NCBI RefSeq assembly: GCF_000737065.1
Contig: NZ_AQRC01000002.1
Span: 1-64,000, forward strand
Source of the DNA: Thioclava atlantica
Lineage (GTDB): Bacteria; Pseudomonadota; Alphaproteobacteria; Rhodobacterales; Rhodobacteraceae
Direction: 5' to 3'
Length of the DNA: 64,000 nucleotides
Under the pieces are notes generated by a model, which saw nothing but the letters and a program-made list of their open reading frames with translations, did no database searches and was not told the DNA's origin. Positions 27,401 through 36,630 of the stretch are shown piece after piece (positions within the stretch are counted from its first letter, which is position 1; the number at the start of each line of letters is the position of its first letter). The translations under genes and the position numbers were made by a program.

Positions 27401-30400
27401 GGACCGGATCGAACGCCATCGCGGCCATGTCGTGAACTGGTTCGACACCCGCACGCTGGAATCGCTCGCGCCGCGCTACGTCTCGACGGTCGATAGCGGC
27501 AACCTCGCGGTGGCGCTGGTGACCCTTCGCGAAGGGCTGATCGAGGCGGCGGACGGGCCGGCTCTCTCGCCCGCGCTCTGGGACGGTCTCGTCGACACGC
27601 TGGGTCTCTTGGGCGACGCGCTCGAAAGCCTGCCCGGATCCCGGGCGGGCGCGCTGCCGGATCAGGTCGAGGGCATGATCGAAACCGCTCGCCACGTCCG
27701 CAACCGACCGTTGGACTGGGCGCGCACCGTTCGCCGGATGCGCCGGGAGGAACTGCGCGCACTTTCCGAGGCCATGCCGGAAGCGCTCGAGGGCGCACCG
27801 GACGAGACGGTGAGCGAGGCCCATCTCTGGCTCGAACGCAGCATCCACCACGCCGACAGCCTCATCCGCGATCTCGATGCGCTCTGCCCGTGGCTGACGA
27901 TCGGTGAGGACGACGAACTGGCGGCCGAAATCGCGGCGCGCTGGCCGCCCGATACCCGGCTCGATCAGCTCGATGGGGTCCTGCGGGACGTCCGGGCGCG
28001 GCTTGAGGACGCGGGCGCGGAGAGCCCTGCACGCGACGCGCTCCTCGAAGCGGTCGCGCGGGGCAGCGCGGCCCAGTCCGCGCTCCGCGACAGCCTGCGC
28101 GAGAGCGCCGGAAAGGCCAGTGCCTTCGCAACCGAAATGGATTTCAGCTTCCTCTACGACCGCGAGAGCCGGACCTTCTTCATCGGCTACAATCTCAGCT
28201 TCGACCGGATGGATCTGCATCGCTATGACCTGCTCGCCTCCGAGGCGCGGCTGGCCAGCTATTTCGCCATCGCCAAGGGCGACGTTCGGGCCGAGCACTG
28301 GTTCCATCTCGGCAGGCCGCTGTCGCGCTCCTCGGGGACACTCATCATCCTGTCCTGGAACGGGTCGATGTTCGAATATCTGATGCCGGCGCTCCTGATC
28401 CGCAGCGCGCCCGGCCAGCTCGTCGGACAGAGCGAGGCCGGCGCGGTGGAGGTCCAGATCCGCTACGGCCGCCGGCTGGGCCTGCCCTGGGGCGTATCGG
28501 AGGCCGCCTTCGCCACACGGGACGCCGCGCTGCGCTACCAGTACCGCGCATTCGGCATCGTGGGTCTGGGCATGAAACAGGGACTCGCCGAGGATTACGT
28601 CGTCGCGCCTTATGCCAGCGCGCTCGCGCTCGCGACGCGGCCGCGCGCGGCGATCGACAATCTGCGGCGGCTCGAGGGGATGGGGTTGCGCGAGCGCTTC
28701 GGCTTCTACGATTCCGTCGATTTCACCCCCTCGCGCCGCGACGACCCGCCCGGCTACACGCCGGTGCATGTCTTCATGGCCCATCACCAGGGCATGCTGC
28801 TCTCGGCGCTCGGCAATGCGCTTTGCGACGATATCCTCGTGCAACGCTTCAATCGCGACCGGCGTATCTCCGCGATCGACCTGCTGCTTCACGAACGGGT
28901 GCCGTGGGAATACGTGCCCGAGCCGCTGCCCGACGAAGGGGCCGAGACCGCCGTGCAGGAGCGCCGCGAGATCCCCGTTCTGCACGGGTGGCCCGCCTCC
29001 GAGACGGCGGAGCACCAATGCCACGGTTTCGGCAACGGCCGGCTCTCGGCCTGGCTCTCCGAGGCGGGCGGCGCAACGCTGTGGTGGCATGGACAGTCGC
29101 TCACCCGCTGGGCCGCCGATCCGCTGCGCGACGAAAGTTCGGCGCGTCTGCTCCTGCACGACGTCTCGGATGGCGAGGTCTGGGATTTCCGGCGTCGTCC
29201 GGATCGCTGGGTGGACGTGATGTTCCATGCCGAGAAGGCCAGCTTCCACCTCCAGCATCACGACATCGCCGCCACCCAGGAAATCACCATCGCCGCTGCG
29301 GACGATATCGAGATCCGCCGCGTCACGCTGGTCAACAATGGCGACGATACCCGCGAAATCGAAGTGACGAGCTATGCCGAGCCGGTGCTGTCCGCGCATG
29401 CGGCGGATGAGCGTCACCCGCTCTTCAGCAAGCTTTTCCTGCATAGCGAAACGGTCCCGCGGCTGAACGGGTTGCTCTTCACCCGCAGGCCCCGCCGCCC
29501 CGGCGACGCGCCCCCCGTGATGCTGCACCGGCTGCTTGCCGAGGATGCAGCGGTCGCATTCGCGGGCACCGAGAGCGACCGCCGCACCTTCCTCGGCCGT
29601 CACGGCAGCCTGACCGACCCCGCGGTTCTCGCGCGCGCCCTGAGCGGAACCGAGGGCTGGACCCTCGACCCTGTCGCTGTGCTCCGGGCGCGGGTGCGGC
29701 TCGCCCCCGGTGAACGCGCGAAACTGGCATTCCTCACGATTGCGGCGGGTTCTCGGGAAACCGCATTCGAGCTGGCTGATCGCTATTCCAGCGATGCGGC
29801 GCTCGACTGGGCCTTCGAGGACGCGATGCGCAGCGCCGCCATCGACGCGGACCGAGCGGGCACGACTCAGCCGCTCCTGATCGACGCGCAGCGGCTCGCC
29901 GGGCCGCTCCTCGCGCCTGCGATCCGGCCGCCGGCGGCGCTCGACGCTCCGCTGCCCGGCCAGCCCGATCTCTGGGGGCTCGGCCTCTCGGGCGACCTTC
30001 CCATCGTGCTGGTCCGGATCGCGGATGCGGATCATACCGATCTGCTGCCCTCCGCGGTGCGGGTCCAGCGCTGGTGGCGCCGCCACGGGCTGCGGACCGA
30101 TCTCGTGGTGCTCGGCACGACCGCGTCGAGCTACGAGGCCCCGATCGCGTCCCGGCTGGCCGAGGTTCTCCGCGATGCGGGGCTCGCCGAAAGCCTCGGC
30201 GGCGATGGCGGCATTCATCTGCTCAGCGCGGACCGCCTGACACCGGCGCAGATGCGCGCGCTCGAAGGGCTGGCGGCACTGACCCTCGACGGTGCGGCGG
30301 CGACCCTCTCGCAGGCCCTTGCCCCGGAACCGGAGGTGCCCCCGAAACCGCCCTTCTTCGCGCCCGGCGGGGCGGCCGGGCCGGAAACCGCGCCCCCGCT

Positions 30401-32885
30401 GGAACGTCCGAGCGATCTCGGCTTCGACAACGGGTTGGGCGGCTTCTCGGAGGAAGGCCGCGACTACCTCATCCACCTCGATCCCGGCCGCACCACCCCC
30501 GCACCCTGGTGCAACATCCTGGCCAATGACAGCTTCGGCACCCTCGTCTCCGAGGCGGGGCTCGGCTTCACCTGGAACCTCAACAGCGGCGAATTCCGCC
30601 TCACCCCCTGGTTCAACGATCCGGTCACGGACGCACAGGGCGAGGCGCTCTATCTGCGCGACGAGGAAACGGCGGAGATCTGGACCGTGAGCCCGCTCCC
30701 CGCCGGCAAGGGCGGCAGCGTCCAGACGACCCATGGCGCGGGGGAGACGGGTTGGGCCCGGAACGATCGCGGCTTGCGTCAGCGCATGAGCGTCTGCGTG
30801 CCGCCGGACGCGCCGGTGAAGCTCGTGACGCTTCATCTGGCCAACACCACCGATCGGCCGCGCCGGATCACCGCGACCTATTATGCCGAATGGCAACTCG
30901 GCGCACTTGCGAGCGTGACGCGCCCGCATGTGATCTGCGGCTACCATGCGAGCGCCCGGGCGCTCACCGCGCGCAATGGCTGGTCGCTGGAATTCGCCGG
31001 ACGCATCGCCTTTCTCGCCGCGAGCCGCCCCGCCCACAGCCTGAGCTGCGACCGCGACGCCTTTCTCGGACGCGGGGGAACGGCCCGCCCGGAAGGCCTG
31101 CAGCGCTGGAACCTCGGCGGCAGGCTCGAGGCGGTGCGCGATGCCTGCGCCGCCTATCAGGTTCATCTCGATCTTGCCCCGGGCGCGAGCGAGGAGGTCA
31201 CCTTCGTTCTCGGCGCCGCGGGCGATGGTGCGGAACTGGAACGGCTCGTCGCGGACCATACGCGGCCCGAGGGCGTCGCCGCCGCCCTGACGCAGACACG
31301 CGACGCATGGGACCACCGGCTCGGCGCGGTCCGGGTGGAGACGCCCGACCCCGCCTTCGACCTGATGATCAATCGCTGGCTCCCCTACCAGACCCTCGCC
31401 TCACGGATATTGGCGCGGGCGGGGTTCCATCAGGCGGGGGGCGGTATCGGGTTCCGCGACCAGCTTCAGGACATGATGGCGCTGCTGGTCTCCGATCCGG
31501 CGCGGGTGCGCGCCCATATCCTCGCCTGCGCCGCGCACCAGTTCGAGGAAGGCGACGTTCTGCATTGGTGGCATCTGCCGGGCGAACGCGGCGTGCGCAC
31601 GCGCTGCTCGGATGACATGATGTGGCTGGTCTATGCCACCCACCGCTATGTCGCGGCCACCGGCGACGACACGATCCTGTCCGAGACGATCCCCTTCCTC
31701 ACTGCCCCGCCGCTCGCCGAGGACGAGGAGGACCGATACGCCGCCTTCGAGACCGGCGCCGACCCCGCCACCCTGCTCGAGCATTGCGCGCGGGCGATGG
31801 AACGCGGGGCAAGCGCGGGGGCGCATGGTCTGCCCCTCATCGGCAGCGGCGACTGGAATGACGGGATGGACCGCGTCGGCATTCACGGGCGCGGCGAAAG
31901 CGTCTGGCTCGCCTGGTTCGCCGCCCTGTGCGCCGACGCCTATGCCGATCTCGCCGACCGCGCTGGCCGGGACCGTCAGGCACAATACTGGCGCAGGCGC
32001 GCGGGCGAGCTTCGGCGCGCGGCGGAAACCTCGGCCTGGGACGGGGCGTGGTACATGCGCGCCTTCGACGATGACGGGGATCCCTGGGGCTCGAAGGCGA
32101 ATGAGGAATGCCGGATCGACAGCATCGCGCAATCCTGGTCGGTCCTCGGGAGGTCCCATGACGGCTCCCGCGCCGCCCAGGCCGTCCACTCGGCCGCGGA
32201 GCGCCTGATCGACCGCGATCTGCGCCTCGTCCGGCTGCTGACGCCGCCCTTCGACCGGACCCCGCGCGACCCCGGCTATATCCGCGCCTACCCGCCCGGC
32301 GTGCGCGAAAACGGCGGCCAGTACACCCATGCCGCGACCTGGCTCGGGCTCGCCTTCGCCCGGCTCGGCGACGGCGATGCGGCGCGCGAGATCTTCGATC
32401 TGATCAACCCCCTGCGTCGCACCGAGACGATGGCGCAGGTCGAGGCCTATCGCGGCGAGCCCTATGTGATGCCGGCCGATGTCGGAGGCGCTCCCCCCTT
32501 CGGCGGTCGCGCGGGCTGGACCTGGTATACCGGTGCGGCCGGTTGGGCCTGGCGCCTCGGTGTCGAAGGCATTCTCGGGCTGGAACTCTCGGGCGGCAAG
32601 CTGCGCATCGCCCCCTGTCTGCCCCGCGACTGGTACGGATACCGCGCAACCGTCCGGGGCCCCGCCGGAAGCCTCGGCATCGAAGTGGTGGCCGTTGACG
32701 AAGAACGCCCCGCCGAACCCTCGCGCGCGCCTGCGCAGGAGGTCGCGCCCGGAAGCCTCGTGGACTTCCCGATAGACGGGTCGGTCCGCGAGCTGCGCAT
32801 GCACATTCCCCGCGCGCGCGGTACGGAGGATGTCAGTCCCGACCAGAGCCCGACCGATCCACCCGGTCGCACCGAGACCCCCTGA
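24456..32885 (+). CDS. ndvB: Cyclic beta-1,2-glucan synthase (NdvB/ChvB type)
   Basis: A 2809-residue inner-membrane enzyme, the usual size for NdvB/ChvB. It primes, elongates and cyclises osmoregulated periplasmic beta-1,2-glucan. An N-terminal region is followed by membrane helices around residues 320-370, then a GT84-type glucosyltransferase part with FVVTLDADTMAPPGSV near residue 528. More helices lie around 725-760 and 845-890. The long middle carries two glucan-binding-like beta domains. A C-terminal GH94 phosphorylase domain includes GGGIGFRDQLQDMMALL near 2331, IGSGDWNDGMDRVG near 2464 and VRENGGQYTHAATWLGLAFA, and trims chain length. The start is GTG overlapping the Usp stop. The product supports hypo-osmotic growth and, in rhizobia, host interaction. 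Confidence 0.95.
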   Translation: MTAEGENLVTNRVAGAAETLRHHHGVCAAIPKPLPVWSRLNAIPDWLEEARRACRKPPAEAAKAAEWLLDNEYHVRRAVRQVRADMPWAFYRRLPSLAAPECEGLPRVFLAARGYLEATHAQLSLDSAVHFMEAYQGEDGLTIAELWAFPAMLRLACLEAIVLAFCELVPALEPPFPPAAGAPGEADRDPTEAISRAIVALAAISRIDWKDFVEATSHVEAILRKAPDGLHAQMDFETRDMYRRAVEALAQGSGRSEQRIAQDVIRMAQTHSGAPRKMHSGWWLIGDGRAEMEAMTGFRARPSEAVRRWVLAHAGLAYAGSLLGFGALALALPLALVIFYRAGVVEMLIASVLLIVAASIPAVTVTNWIVTQILPPRVLPKMDYRDGLPAHIQGAVIMPVILRSAPEVPALLEQLERHWLTNPDARLRYALLSDLADAQSETAPEDAAIEEALAAGIVTLNRRHHPDAPFVLLHRRRRWNETDRIWMGWERKRGKIEEFNEFLHGGAEEAFPLREGDVAGLRAARFVVTLDADTMAPPGSVARLIGTLAHPLNRAEFDKRGERVVAGYSFIQPRIEISPEAGGASLFTRLYTGDTAIDIYSRAVSDVYQDLFGEGIFTGKGAYDATAFRQSLRGRVPENALVSHDLFEGLHGRAALASDIVFYEGFPARYPDYALRLHRWIRGDWQLLPWLGRHPPGREERRLRNPLSALDRWKILDNLRRSLIPPALVLLALAGWLIVPRAAPLWTLLVLAAPGTYLVTNVVSGIAHGRRRGAVQERWRQFLDHSGRWALEVVFMANEAILALDAIARALWRLTVSRRRMLEWVTAAHVAEAGAATRARFWTEMAGAPALAVAIGGLLAWLAPGALPGALPLLMLWIASPEIARLIGRPRERPSEALAEKDRTWLRHLARRTWLYFETFAGPEDNWLPPDNYQTEPHEEVAHRSSPTNVGMQFLSTLVALDLGHTGLRDFSVRSAHALGALDRIERHRGHVVNWFDTRTLESLAPRYVSTVDSGNLAVALVTLREGLIEAADGPALSPALWDGLVDTLGLLGDALESLPGSRAGALPDQVEGMIETARHVRNRPLDWARTVRRMRREELRALSEAMPEALEGAPDETVSEAHLWLERSIHHADSLIRDLDALCPWLTIGEDDELAAEIAARWPPDTRLDQLDGVLRDVRARLEDAGAESPARDALLEAVARGSAAQSALRDSLRESAGKASAFATEMDFSFLYDRESRTFFIGYNLSFDRMDLHRYDLLASEARLASYFAIAKGDVRAEHWFHLGRPLSRSSGTLIILSWNGSMFEYLMPALLIRSAPGQLVGQSEAGAVEVQIRYGRRLGLPWGVSEAAFATRDAALRYQYRAFGIVGLGMKQGLAEDYVVAPYASALALATRPRAAIDNLRRLEGMGLRERFGFYDSVDFTPSRRDDPPGYTPVHVFMAHHQGMLLSALGNALCDDILVQRFNRDRRISAIDLLLHERVPWEYVPEPLPDEGAETAVQERREIPVLHGWPASETAEHQCHGFGNGRLSAWLSEAGGATLWWHGQSLTRWAADPLRDESSARLLLHDVSDGEVWDFRRRPDRWVDVMFHAEKASFHLQHHDIAATQEITIAAADDIEIRRVTLVNNGDDTREIEVTSYAEPVLSAHAADERHPLFSKLFLHSETVPRLNGLLFTRRPRRPGDAPPVMLHRLLAEDAAVAFAGTESDRRTFLGRHGSLTDPAVLARALSGTEGWTLDPVAVLRARVRLAPGERAKLAFLTIAAGSRETAFELADRYSSDAALDWAFEDAMRSAAIDADRAGTTQPLLIDAQRLAGPLLAPAIRPPAALDAPLPGQPDLWGLGLSGDLPIVLVRIADADHTDLLPSAVRVQRWWRRHGLRTDLVVLGTTASSYEAPIASRLAEVLRDAGLAESLGGDGGIHLLSADRLTPAQMRALEGLAALTLDGAAATLSQALAPEPEVPPKPPFFAPGGAAGPETAPPLERPSDLGFDNGLGGFSEEGRDYLIHLDPGRTTPAPWCNILANDSFGTLVSEAGLGFTWNLNSGEFRLTPWFNDPVTDAQGEALYLRDEETAEIWTVSPLPAGKGGSVQTTHGAGETGWARNDRGLRQRMSVCVPPDAPVKLVTLHLANTTDRPRRITATYYAEWQLGALASVTRPHVICGYHASARALTARNGWSLEFAGRIAFLAASRPAHSLSCDRDAFLGRGGTARPEGLQRWNLGGRLEAVRDACAAYQVHLDLAPGASEEVTFVLGAAGDGAELERLVADHTRPEGVAAALTQTRDAWDHRLGAVRVETPDPAFDLMINRWLPYQTLASRILARAGFHQAGGGIGFRDQLQDMMALLVSDPARVRAHILACAAHQFEEGDVLHWWHLPGERGVRTRCSDDMMWLVYATHRYVAATGDDTILSETIPFLTAPPLAEDEEDRYAAFETGADPATLLEHCARAMERGASAGAHGLPLIGSGDWNDGMDRVGIHGRGESVWLAWFAALCADAYADLADRAGRDRQAQYWRRRAGELRRAAETSAWDGAWYMRAFDDDGDPWGSKANEECRIDSIAQSWSVLGRSHDGSRAAQAVHSAAERLIDRDLRLVRLLTPPFDRTPRDPGYIRAYPPGVRENGGQYTHAATWLGLAFARLGDGDAAREIFDLINPLRRTETMAQVEAYRGEPYVMPADVGGAPPFGGRAGWTWYTGAAGWAWRLGVEGILGLELSGGKLRIAPCLPRDWYGYRATVRGPAGSLGIEVVAVDEERPAEPSRAPAQEVAPGSLVDFPIDGSVRELRMHIPRARGTEDVSPDQSPTDPPGRTETP

Positions 32886-33004
32886 GCGCGAACGCGCGCG
32901 CCCTGTCGATCCCCCCGCAAGGGCCGACCGGCCAAACCTGAAAAACTGGGATCTGAGCGCTAGATTGGTGACGGATGAGGACGAGCGCAGAGCCAGAGGC
33001 CAGG

Positions 33005-33667
33005 ATGACCGGAGAACTCGACGACCGCGCGCGGCAGGTGCTGGTGAGCCGGTTGCTGGACCGGCACGGGCGCAGCTATGCCGAGGAGATCGGGCTCGAT
33101 CTGACGAACGAGACCGCCTGGTTCGGCTGGCTCTGCGCCGCGCTCCTGATGAGCGCGCGCATTTCTGCCGAAGTCGCGACGCGCGCGGCGCAGGCCCTGA
33201 TCGAGGCCGGGCTGGACACGCCCGGAGCGATGGCGCGCAGCAGCTGGTCGGCGCGGGTCGCGCTCCTCGATCGCGCCGGATATGTGCGCTATGACGAGCG
33301 TACCGCGCGGATGCTGGGCGAGATGGCCCGGCGCGTCCTCGACCTGTACGGCGGCACGCTCGGTTTCTTGCGCGAAACGGCGCGCCACGATCCCGCCGAG
33401 GAGCGACGGCTGCTTCTGGAATTCAAGGGCATCGGCCCGGTCGGGGCGGATATCTTCCTGCGCGAGATGCAGCTCGCCTGGCCCGAGATCTATCCCTTCG
33501 CGGATGCGCGGGCGCGCAAGGCCGCCGCCCGGCTCGGCCTGCCCGACAAGGTCGGGGATCTGGCCGGTCTGGTGCCCCGCGCCGAGTTCCCGCGCCTGCT
33601 CGCAGCGCTGGTGCGCGTCGATCTCGCCCACGAAACCGAGCGGCTCCGCCTCGACCTCGACAGCTAG
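33005..33667 (+). CDS. HhH-GPD (endonuclease III-like) protein without iron-sulfur cluster
   Basis: About 220 residues with the helix-hairpin-helix-GPD fold of base-excision glycosylases: LLLEFKGIGPVGADIFLREM followed by IYPFADARARKAAARLG. The Asp in PFADARAR aligns with the catalytic Asp of the family. The Lys that makes EndoIII bifunctional is not in the hairpin, and the four cluster cysteines are absent; a single Cys occurs in GWLCAALL. It could be a monofunctional glycosylase or a structural relative. ATG 33005 has AGAGG upstream; ATG 32975 in the same frame is an alternative. The gene appears to be transcribed alone after ndvB. Confidence 0.7.
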   Translation: MTGELDDRARQVLVSRLLDRHGRSYAEEIGLDLTNETAWFGWLCAALLMSARISAEVATRAAQALIEAGLDTPGAMARSSWSARVALLDRAGYVRYDERTARMLGEMARRVLDLYGGTLGFLRETARHDPAEERRLLLEFKGIGPVGADIFLREMQLAWPEIYPFADARARKAAARLGLPDKVGDLAGLVPRAEFPRLLAALVRVDLAHETERLRLDLDS

Positions 33668-33902
33668 CGCGGGACAATGCGCCCCATATGACACTCTTGC
33701 CCGAAGCCGGGGGCGGTCAGCTTTGGTATTCGCATTTCGACCGCGTCCTCGATCTGGCCACGGGTGCCCACTGACGCTGCCATCCAAGGCCGCCTTCTAG
33801 AGCGATATATTGTTTATCTTCCGCTCCTTACGACTCTTCTTTAATACACAACATTAAGTCCAGAGGCGACGCGGGACCGACGTCCAAGCTATGCGCCCAG
33901 GA

Positions 33903-34931
33903 TTACCGCCCCCGCATCGTCGATCGGCGCGGCATGATCTGGAAGCCCAGGTCGACGACCTTCCCGGCCTCGGGCACGTCGCCGGCCAGCGCATCGAGGA
34001 TGAGCTGCACCGCGCCCTCGCCCATCTCGCGGCGGAAGGTGCGCACCGAGGTGATCGGCGGCTCGGCGGCGCCCATCATCTCCATGTCGTTGAAGCCGCA
34101 GATCCCCAGCTCATCGGGGATCCGCAGGTTGCGCCGCTGCGCCTCGAACATCGCACCAAGCGCGATATCGTCATTGATGCAGAAAATCGCGTCGGTCTCG
34201 GGCGCGACGCCGAGCAGTTCCGCCAGCAGATGCCCGCCCAGCGTCACCGAGGACGGCCGCGTCGTCGTATGCACCCGCCGTCCCTCGTCGATCCCGCGCG
34301 CTCTCAGCTCGTCGCGAAACCCGTGCAGGCGGCGCTGCGTACGCGGATCCATCCGCGCACCGAGAAAGCCGGGGTTGCGATAGCCCTGTTCGATCAGATG
34401 CGCGGTCGCCGCCCGCGCGGCGTCGTAATGCGAAAATCCGATCATCAGGTCATGCGGCGCGGGGCCCGTCTCCATGACCTGGACCACCGGGCAGCCCGCA
34501 TCGGCCAGCAGGGCCTGCGCCGCATCGGTCTGGTCGATCCCGGTCACGATCATCCCGGCGGGGCGCTGGCGCAAGAAGAGCCGGATGAGATTTTCCTCCG
34601 ACAGGGGCGCATAGCGCGAGTAACCGAGCTGGACCGAATAGCGCGTGCCCTCCACTGCCGAATAGATCCCGTCCATCACCGCCGCGAACACATTGTTCGA
34701 GATCGAGGGCAGGATCACCGCGATCACGTCCGACCGTGTCGAGGCGAGCGCGCGCGCTGCCGGATCGGGCAGGTAGCCCAACGATTCGATGGCCGCCGCG
34801 ATCTTCGACTTGAGCGCCTCCGAAACCACCTCGGGATTGCGCAGTGCACGAGAGACAGTGGCAACGCTTACACCCACTTCCTGCGCCACATCGCGCATCG
34901 TCACCGGCTTATTTTCTTTATTTTTATTCAT
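33903..34931 (-). CDS. LacI-family repressor, GntR-like (gluconate utilisation)
   Basis: A 342-residue LacI-family regulator. The N-terminal HTH is TMRDVAQEVGVSVATVSRAL with a hinge helix at PDPAARALASTRSDVIAV, then a periplasmic-binding-protein-like sensor domain ending IMPRRSTMRGR. It is divergent from gntK with a perfect palindrome between them, of the same form as the E. coli GntR operator. It most likely represses gntK and the TRAP genes until gluconate or a similar sugar acid binds. The start codon lies in an AT-rich stretch without a strong SD. Confidence 0.85.
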   Translation of the reverse strand: MNKNKENKPVTMRDVAQEVGVSVATVSRALRNPEVVSEALKSKIAAAIESLGYLPDPAARALASTRSDVIAVILPSISNNVFAAVMDGIYSAVEGTRYSVQLGYSRYAPLSEENLIRLFLRQRPAGMIVTGIDQTDAAQALLADAGCPVVQVMETGPAPHDLMIGFSHYDAARAATAHLIEQGYRNPGFLGARMDPRTQRRLHGFRDELRARGIDEGRRVHTTTRPSSVTLGGHLLAELLGVAPETDAIFCINDDIALGAMFEAQRRNLRIPDELGICGFNDMEMMGAAEPPITSVRTFRREMGEGAVQLILDALAGDVPEAGKVVDLGFQIMPRRSTMRGR

Positions 34932-34977
34932 ATTTCTTCAGCGCACCTTTTTGCAGCCTCTCGATCGCGTGTTGACG

Positions 34978-34995
34978 AATGTAACCGCTTACATT
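34978..34995. promoter_or_regulatory. GntR-type operator palindrome
   Basis: AATGTAACCGCTTACATT is a perfect seven-base inverted repeat around CCGC. It lies 42 bases before gntK and 47 bases before the divergent repressor gene. TTGACG immediately precedes it on the plus strand and could be a -35 box covered or flanked by the repressor. Confidence 0.75.
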
Positions 34996-35036
34996 ACCCC
35001 TCACCGAAGAAACACGGCGAGGCCCGGCAAGGCAAG

Positions 35037-35573
35037 ATGGCAGATTTATCCACCCTCGGCATAGCCCCCATTCTGGTGATGGGCGTCTGCGGCACCGGCA
35101 AGACGACGATCGCGCGACGCACCGCGCAGGCGATGGGTGCGGCCTTTCTCGATGCCGACGATTTCCACCCGCCCGAGAACGTGGCGCGGATGGCGGCGGG
35201 CCTGCCGCTCGACGACTCGATGCGCTGGCAGTGGCTCGACCGGGTGGCCGAGGCGGTGGCCGAGACGACCCGGCGCGAGGGGGCGCAGGTGGTGCTGGCC
35301 TGTTCTGCGCTCAAGCGCACCTATCGCGACCGGCTGCGCGCGCGGCTGGGCCCGATCCATGTCGCCCATCTTTCCGGCCCGCCCGCGTTGATCGCCGAGC
35401 GGATGACCGCGCGGCCGGGTCATTTCATGCCCGTGGGCCTGCTCGACAGCCAGCTGGCCGATCTCGAACCGCCGGGACAGGAGGAAGACGCTCTGATCTG
35501 CGACATCTCGCGCCCACCCGAGGCGCTCTGTGCGCAGATCCGAGCCAAATGGGGCCCGGCCCTGCAAGAGTGA
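35037..35573 (+). CDS. gntK: Gluconokinase
   Basis: GntK phosphorylates D-gluconate to 6-phosphogluconate for the Entner-Doudoroff or pentose phosphate route. The 178-residue protein has Walker A VMGVCGTGKTTIARR, the GntK signature FLDADDFHPPENVARMAAG and ACSALKRTYRDRLR, and ends at a normal length. ATG 35037 is preferred; the frame further upstream is antisense to the repressor. It is followed after 24 bases by the TRAP binding-protein gene, linking uptake and phosphorylation. Confidence 0.92.
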   Translation: MADLSTLGIAPILVMGVCGTGKTTIARRTAQAMGAAFLDADDFHPPENVARMAAGLPLDDSMRWQWLDRVAEAVAETTRREGAQVVLACSALKRTYRDRLRARLGPIHVAHLSGPPALIAERMTARPGHFMPVGLLDSQLADLEPPGQEEDALICDISRPPEALCAQIRAKWGPALQE

Positions 35574-35597
35574 AATCGTCGAAAACTGGAGGAGACC

Positions 35598-36617
35598 ATG
35601 ACGAAACACATCCGCTACACCGCCATCGCGGCGCTCGCCTCGCTGTCGCTCGCAGGCGCGGCGCATGCCGAAACCCACAAGTACAAGTTCCAGTCCTCGG
35701 ACCCCGCGGGCAATCCGAACTTCGTGCTGCAGCAGAACTGGGCCAAGGACCTCGCCAAGCGCACCGACAACCAGATCCAGATCGAGATGATGCCGGTGGG
35801 CTCGGTCGTCGAGCATAACGAGACCCTCGACGCGACCGGCGCAGGCATCATCGACGGGATCGTCACCGACATTTCCTATTTCGCGGGCAAGGATCCGGCC
35901 TTTTCGCTGCTGGGCAACCCGGTCGGGGCCTGGTCGAGCACCGATCAGCTGCTCGATTTCATGAACAATGGCGGCGGCCAGCAGCTCGGCAACGACCTCT
36001 TCGAGCCCTATGGCGTGCATTATGTCGGCTCGACCACGACGGGGCTTGAATCGCTCGTCTCGAAAGTGCCGCTCGACGGGGTGGCCGATCTCAAGGGTCT
36101 GAAGATGCGCGCCCCCGAAGGGCTGGTGCAGGATGTCTTCGCCGCCGCGGGCGCCGCGCCGGTGAACCTGCCCGGCTCCGAGGTCTATACCGCGCTCGAC
36201 AAGGGCGTGATCGACGCGGCCGACTACACCGTGTTCTCGACCAACCAGGCGCAGGGCCTCAACGACATCGCGCCGAACCCGGTCTATCCGGGCTTCCACT
36301 CGATGCCGCTCGTGGGGATCGCGATGAACAAGAAGGAGTGGGACGGCCTCTCGCCCAATCTGCAGAAGGCCTTCGAGGACTCGGTCAAGCAGTTCGCGAC
36401 GACCGAGGTCAACGATCTCGCCGCGGCCGACAAGAAGGCGGTGGCCGAGGCCGAAGCGGGCGGCAAGATCCATATCCACGACTGGTCGGCCGAGGAGCGC
36501 GCCAAGTTCCGCCGTATCGCGATCACCCAATGGGAGAAGGTGGCGAAGAAATCCGAGAAGGCCCAGCATGTCTATGACGTCCTGACCGCCTATCTCAAAG
36601 AGAAGAACCTGCTCTGA
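35598..36617 (+). CDS. dctP: TRAP transporter substrate-binding protein DctP
   Basis: A 339-residue periplasmic binding protein with a Sec signal (IAALASLSLAGAAHA, cut before ETHKY). The mature domain has MPVGSVVEHNETLDATGAGI, and LKGLKMRAPEGLVQDVF with the conserved Arg that binds a carboxylate. PGSEVYTALDKGVIDAADYT is also typical of DctP. The ligand is most likely gluconate or a related sugar acid, judged from gntK and the repressor. A good SD (GGAGGAG) precedes the ATG. Confidence 0.9.
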   Translation: MTKHIRYTAIAALASLSLAGAAHAETHKYKFQSSDPAGNPNFVLQQNWAKDLAKRTDNQIQIEMMPVGSVVEHNETLDATGAGIIDGIVTDISYFAGKDPAFSLLGNPVGAWSSTDQLLDFMNNGGGQQLGNDLFEPYGVHYVGSTTTGLESLVSKVPLDGVADLKGLKMRAPEGLVQDVFAAAGAAPVNLPGSEVYTALDKGVIDAADYTVFSTNQAQGLNDIAPNPVYPGFHSMPLVGIAMNKKEWDGLSPNLQKAFEDSVKQFATTEVNDLAAADKKAVAEAEAGGKIHIHDWSAEERAKFRRIAITQWEKVAKKSEKAQHVYDVLTAYLKEKNLL

Positions 36618-36630
36618 GCAGCTTCTCCAT

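Noticed and set aside
27081-31316. A 1411-codon frame antisense to ndvB
   Set aside because: Composition is typical of antisense translation of GC-rich coding DNA and there are no domain motifs. The sense gene is certain.
33668-33902. tRNA or small RNA in the AT-rich gap after the HhH-GPD gene
   Set aside because: No cloverleaf, hairpin with U-run or promoter could be found by eye. It is just an AT-rich intergenic stretch.
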